DNA from: DSFT01 sp032249175
GTDB lineage: Bacteria > Hydrothermota > Hydrothermia > LBFQ01 > DSFT01
NCBI GenBank assembly: GCA_032249175.1
Contig: JAVVGK010000081.1
Span: forward strand, 1-7,094
Direction of reading: 5' to 3'
Length of the DNA: 7,094 nt
The position numbers and the translations under genes are program-made. Below, one piece after another: positions 5,875 to 7,094 of the stretch (the first letter of the stretch is position 1; each line of letters begins with the position of its first letter). The notes beneath the pieces are model-generated. The model did not search any database and had not been told where the DNA came from. It was given only the letters and a program-made list of their open reading frames with translations.

Positions 5875-6338
5875 GAACTTAACCTAATAATAAATAGCTC
5901 TTGACCATATTCAACAGGTTTTCCATTTTCAACAAGAATCCTTTCAACTATACCATCAACATCACTTTCAATCTCATTCATAACTTTCATAGCTTCAATA
6001 ATACATAAAACTTGTCCTTTTTTAACAAAATCCCCTTCTTTAACAAATGGCTCAGCACCAGGCGAAGGTGCTCTATAAAATGTCCCTACAAGTGGAGATT
6101 TAATAATGTGAATGTTTTCTTTTTTCTCTTCTTTTACTTCCTTAATAACTTCTTCCTTTTGAATTGGTTGAAAATTTTGAATTTGTGGAATTTGCGGAAT
6201 TTGAATAACTTGATTTTGAATCTGGTTATTTTTTGAAAGTTTTATTTTAAATTTAGGCTCATCAATTTTTATTTCAAGTTCAGTTAAGTTGCTTTTTTCA
6301 AAAATTTCTATAATTTTTAAAATATCTTCAAATTTCAT
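5871..6338 (-). CDS. accB: Biotin carboxyl carrier protein of acetyl-CoA carboxylase
   Basis: This 155-residue protein, about the length of E. coli AccB, carries the biotin that shuttles CO2 between biotin carboxylase and carboxyltransferase in the first step of fatty acid synthesis. Residues 1-36 form the N-terminal AccB segment (DILKIIEIFEKSNLTELEI). Residues about 37-76 are a flexible linker rich in Gln, Ile, Pro, Lys and Glu. Residues 79-154 are the biotinyl domain, with SPLVGTFYRAPSPGAEPFV (81-99) containing the AccB thumb region and the biotin attachment site EAMKVMNE, Lys118. Its ATG lies in the efp stop (ATGA), and GGGAG just upstream is the only Shine-Dalgarno-like sequence I see at a gene start here, though very close (3 nt). 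efp-accB is a common gene pair, but accC is not next. Confidence 0.96.
   Translation of the reverse strand: MKFEDILKIIEIFEKSNLTELEIKIDEPKFKIKLSKNNQIQNQVIQIPQIPQIQNFQPIQKEEVIKEVKEEKKENIHIIKSPLVGTFYRAPSPGAEPFVKEGDFVKKGQVLCIIEAMKVMNEIESDVDGIVERILVENGKPVEYGQELFIIRLSS
6181..6207 (-). repeat. 9-bp tandem repeat encoding the Ile-Pro-Gln stretch of the AccB linker
   Basis: On the plus strand ATTTGTGGA (6181-6189), ATTTGCGGA (6190-6198) and ATTTGAATA (6199-6207) are three consecutive 9-mers; the first two differ at one base and the third has diverged at its end. On the coding strand they encode the IPQIPQIQ-like part of the flexible linker. This looks like slippage expansion in a region with little structural constraint; copy number may vary between strains. 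Confidence 0.6.
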
Positions 6339-6895
6339 TTTCTCCCTACCCTTTCAACATATTTATCTTCTCTTGTATCTACTTTTATAATATCACCCAC
6401 TTCAATAAAATAAGGGACTTTTATAATTATGCCTGTTTCAAGTTTGGCAGGCTTACCGCCACCTGCAACTGTATCACCCTTAAAATTAGGCTCAGTTTCA
6501 ATAACTTCAAGCTCTACAAAATTAGGTAATTCAATACCAATCGCTTGATTATCAATATATAATATAAACAATTCCATACCTTCTTTTAAATATCCAAGAG
6601 CATTTTCAATATCAGATTTATTTAAATGAACTTCTTCATAAGTTTGATTATCAAAAAATACAAATGTTTCATCATTTAGCTTATAAGAAAAAATTCCTTG
6701 ATGTTTTTCAAGTTCAATTTCTTCAAATGGCTCATCTCTTTTAAAAGTCATATTATAAACACTTCCCGTTTTTATATGCTTAACTTTTAAAGAATATGTA
6801 GTAATATCATTTGCTTTATGAACATGTTTAAAATCAAGAACTAAATAAGGTTCATTTTTATATCTAATTGCCATTCCTTTTCTTATTTCTGCCAT
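6335..6895 (-). CDS. efp: Elongation factor P with atypical tip loop
   Basis: This 186-residue protein has the three domains of EF-P, which binds between the ribosomal P and E sites and rescues stalling at proline runs. Domain I begins IRKGMAIRYKNEPYLVLDFKHV. The C-terminal signature is unmistakable: GDTVAGGGKPAKLETG (139-154) and IKVDTREDKYVERV, so it is neither eIF5A nor a fragment. The domain I loop is unusual. Most EF-Ps read HV-KPGKGGAF, with the tip lysine or arginine being modified; here the ungapped equivalent is HV-HKANDITT, with Asn29 at the tip and the glycines gone. A lysine sits two residues earlier (Lys27). The gene is the first of the leftward unit. Its ATG follows the promoter box directly, without a Shine-Dalgarno sequence, and its stop overlaps accB. 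Confidence 0.95.
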   Translation of the reverse strand: MAEIRKGMAIRYKNEPYLVLDFKHVHKANDITTYSLKVKHIKTGSVYNMTFKRDEPFEEIELEKHQGIFSYKLNDETFVFFDNQTYEEVHLNKSDIENALGYLKEGMELFILYIDNQAIGIELPNFVELEVIETEPNFKGDTVAGGGKPAKLETGIIIKVPYFIEVGDIIKVDTREDKYVERVGRK

Positions 6896-6897
6896 AC

Positions 6898-6911
6898 GAA
6901 AATTTTAAAGG
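6898..6911 (-). promoter_or_regulatory. Predicted leaderless promoter of efp-accB-VWA unit
   Basis: Reading leftward, CCTTTAAAATTTTC spans 6911 to 6898. The TAAAAT core (6907-6902) ends 6 nt before the efp ATG at 6895, so +1 is predicted on the A of the start codon, as at 2166. The -35 position at a 17-bp spacer reads TTAAAG, a poor match to TTGACA. This would be the only promoter of the three-gene leftward unit, whose downstream genes are joined by 4-nt overlaps. Confidence 0.6.
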
Positions 6912-6936
6912 ACTAAAAGTAAAGCTTTAAAATTTC

Positions 6937-7094
6937 TTAAGGCAGAATTACAAAATTTATTTTGGCATCTTTTATTATTTCAGCAGTCTTGGCAATTGTT
7001 TTCGCAAAGCCATAGGCTTGAATGTAGGGTGAGAAAAATATGATGAAATAGATGGTTTCAGAGTTATGGAGCGAAGCCCCCTTGCCGAAAAATG
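6937..7094 (-). CDS. Possible 3' end of an unidentified leftward gene (partial)
   Basis: A leftward reading frame is open from the right edge to a TAA at 6937-6939, giving 51 residues without a start. Its last part, about AYGFAKTIAKTAEIIKDAK followed by INFVILP, reads like a helix and a strand of a real protein. The first part contains an aromatic stretch, IYFIIFFSP. I do not recognise a family. If real, it ends about 40 bp before efp, leaving just enough room for the efp promoter. Caution: the fragment is short, another leftward frame is open over much of the same stretch, and the outer edge contains a GC-rich repeat-like block (7071-7089). Confidence 0.3.
   Translation of the reverse strand, partial: FFGKGASLHNSETIYFIIFFSPYIQAYGFAKTIAKTAEIIKDAKINFVILP
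7071..7089 (-). repeat. Repeat-like GC-rich block, inverted relative to bases 1-19
   Basis: On the minus strand this block reads TTCGGC, seven bases, CTTCGC. Bases 1-19 of the window read the same on the plus strand: TTCGGC (1-6), seven bases, CTTCGC (14-19). The two 6-mers match perfectly with identical spacing, while the seven bases between differ. Both blocks also lie next to a C/G tract and are much richer in GC than the genes. They may be copies of one dispersed repeat facing each other at the two ends of the window. Confidence 0.4.

Noticed and set aside
6012..6236. 74-codon plus-strand ORF inside accB
   Set aside because: It is the antisense of a certain gene; its FFFLFFYFLNN composition reflects the Lys/Glu and Gln/Ile linker of AccB.
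6925..6936. Rightward copy of the promoter box, CTTTAAAATTTC
   Set aside because: It resembles the other boxes, but no start codon of a supportable rightward gene follows; part of the similarity comes from the box being nearly palindromic.
7033..7094. Rightward frame EKYDEIDGFRVMERSPLAEK at the right edge
   Set aside because: It looks protein-like, but it has a stop just before it, no start in a suitable place and only about 20 codons in the window; it also overlaps the more extended leftward frame.
1..7094. CRISPR array, insertion sequence, prophage or defence system
   Set aside because: No regular repeat-spacer pattern, transposase, integrase or known defence domain is seen; gene content is mostly housekeeping.

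Overview
The window looks like a compact, strongly AT-rich bacterial chromosome segment (GC roughly 30% by eye, with A- or T-ending codons and AGA for arginine). Its owner is probably a diderm: it carries an OmpA/MotB-type peptidoglycan-binding protein and a membrane-anchored von Willebrand-like protein resembling those of Bacteroidetes/FCB-type and several candidate phyla. The tRNA is about two-thirds GC (50 of 74 bases) in this AT-rich setting. That fits a thermophile but does not prove one. I cannot name a taxon; an uncultivated candidate phylum is my guess.

Layout. Bases 1-163 are non-coding and hold C- and G-tracts, a repeated 9-mer and a promoter-like box. Next, on the + strand, come tRNA-Asp(GTC), malate dehydrogenase (mdh) and a double-hotdog acyl-CoA thioesterase; then a short methionine synthase of the MetE catalytic-domain type and an inner-membrane OmpA/MotB-like protein; then hypoxanthine phosphoribosyltransferase (hpt). 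Converging on these from the right, on the - strand, are elongation factor P (efp), the biotin carboxyl carrier protein of acetyl-CoA carboxylase (accB) and a 503-residue membrane protein with a degenerate VWA-like domain. The last gene overlaps the 3' end of hpt by 27 bp. The right edge (6937-7094) may hold the end of another leftward gene, but this is weak.

The most interesting signal is how expression appears to be organised. Four units are preceded by nearly the same box, (T)TTAAAATTTT(C/G). In three of them the TAAAAT hexamer ends 6, 6 and 7 nt before the ATG of the first gene. That is the spacing of a -10 element whose transcription start is the start codon itself, so the mRNAs should be leaderless. 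In the fourth case the box lies 15 nt before tRNA-Asp. The mdh ATG begins one nucleotide after the tRNA discriminator base, so 3' maturation of the tRNA would itself yield an almost leaderless mdh mRNA. Inside the units the genes are joined by 4-nt ATGA or TTGA overlaps, mostly without Shine-Dalgarno sequences. Together this suggests 5'-terminal-AUG initiation followed by termination-reinitiation.

The genes themselves are mostly housekeeping: central carbon metabolism, acyl-CoA and fatty acid metabolism, methionine, purine salvage, envelope and translation. Two have notable sequence features: EF-P lacks the usual PGKG loop and its modifiable lysine, and the membrane VWA protein has an altered metal-binding motif.
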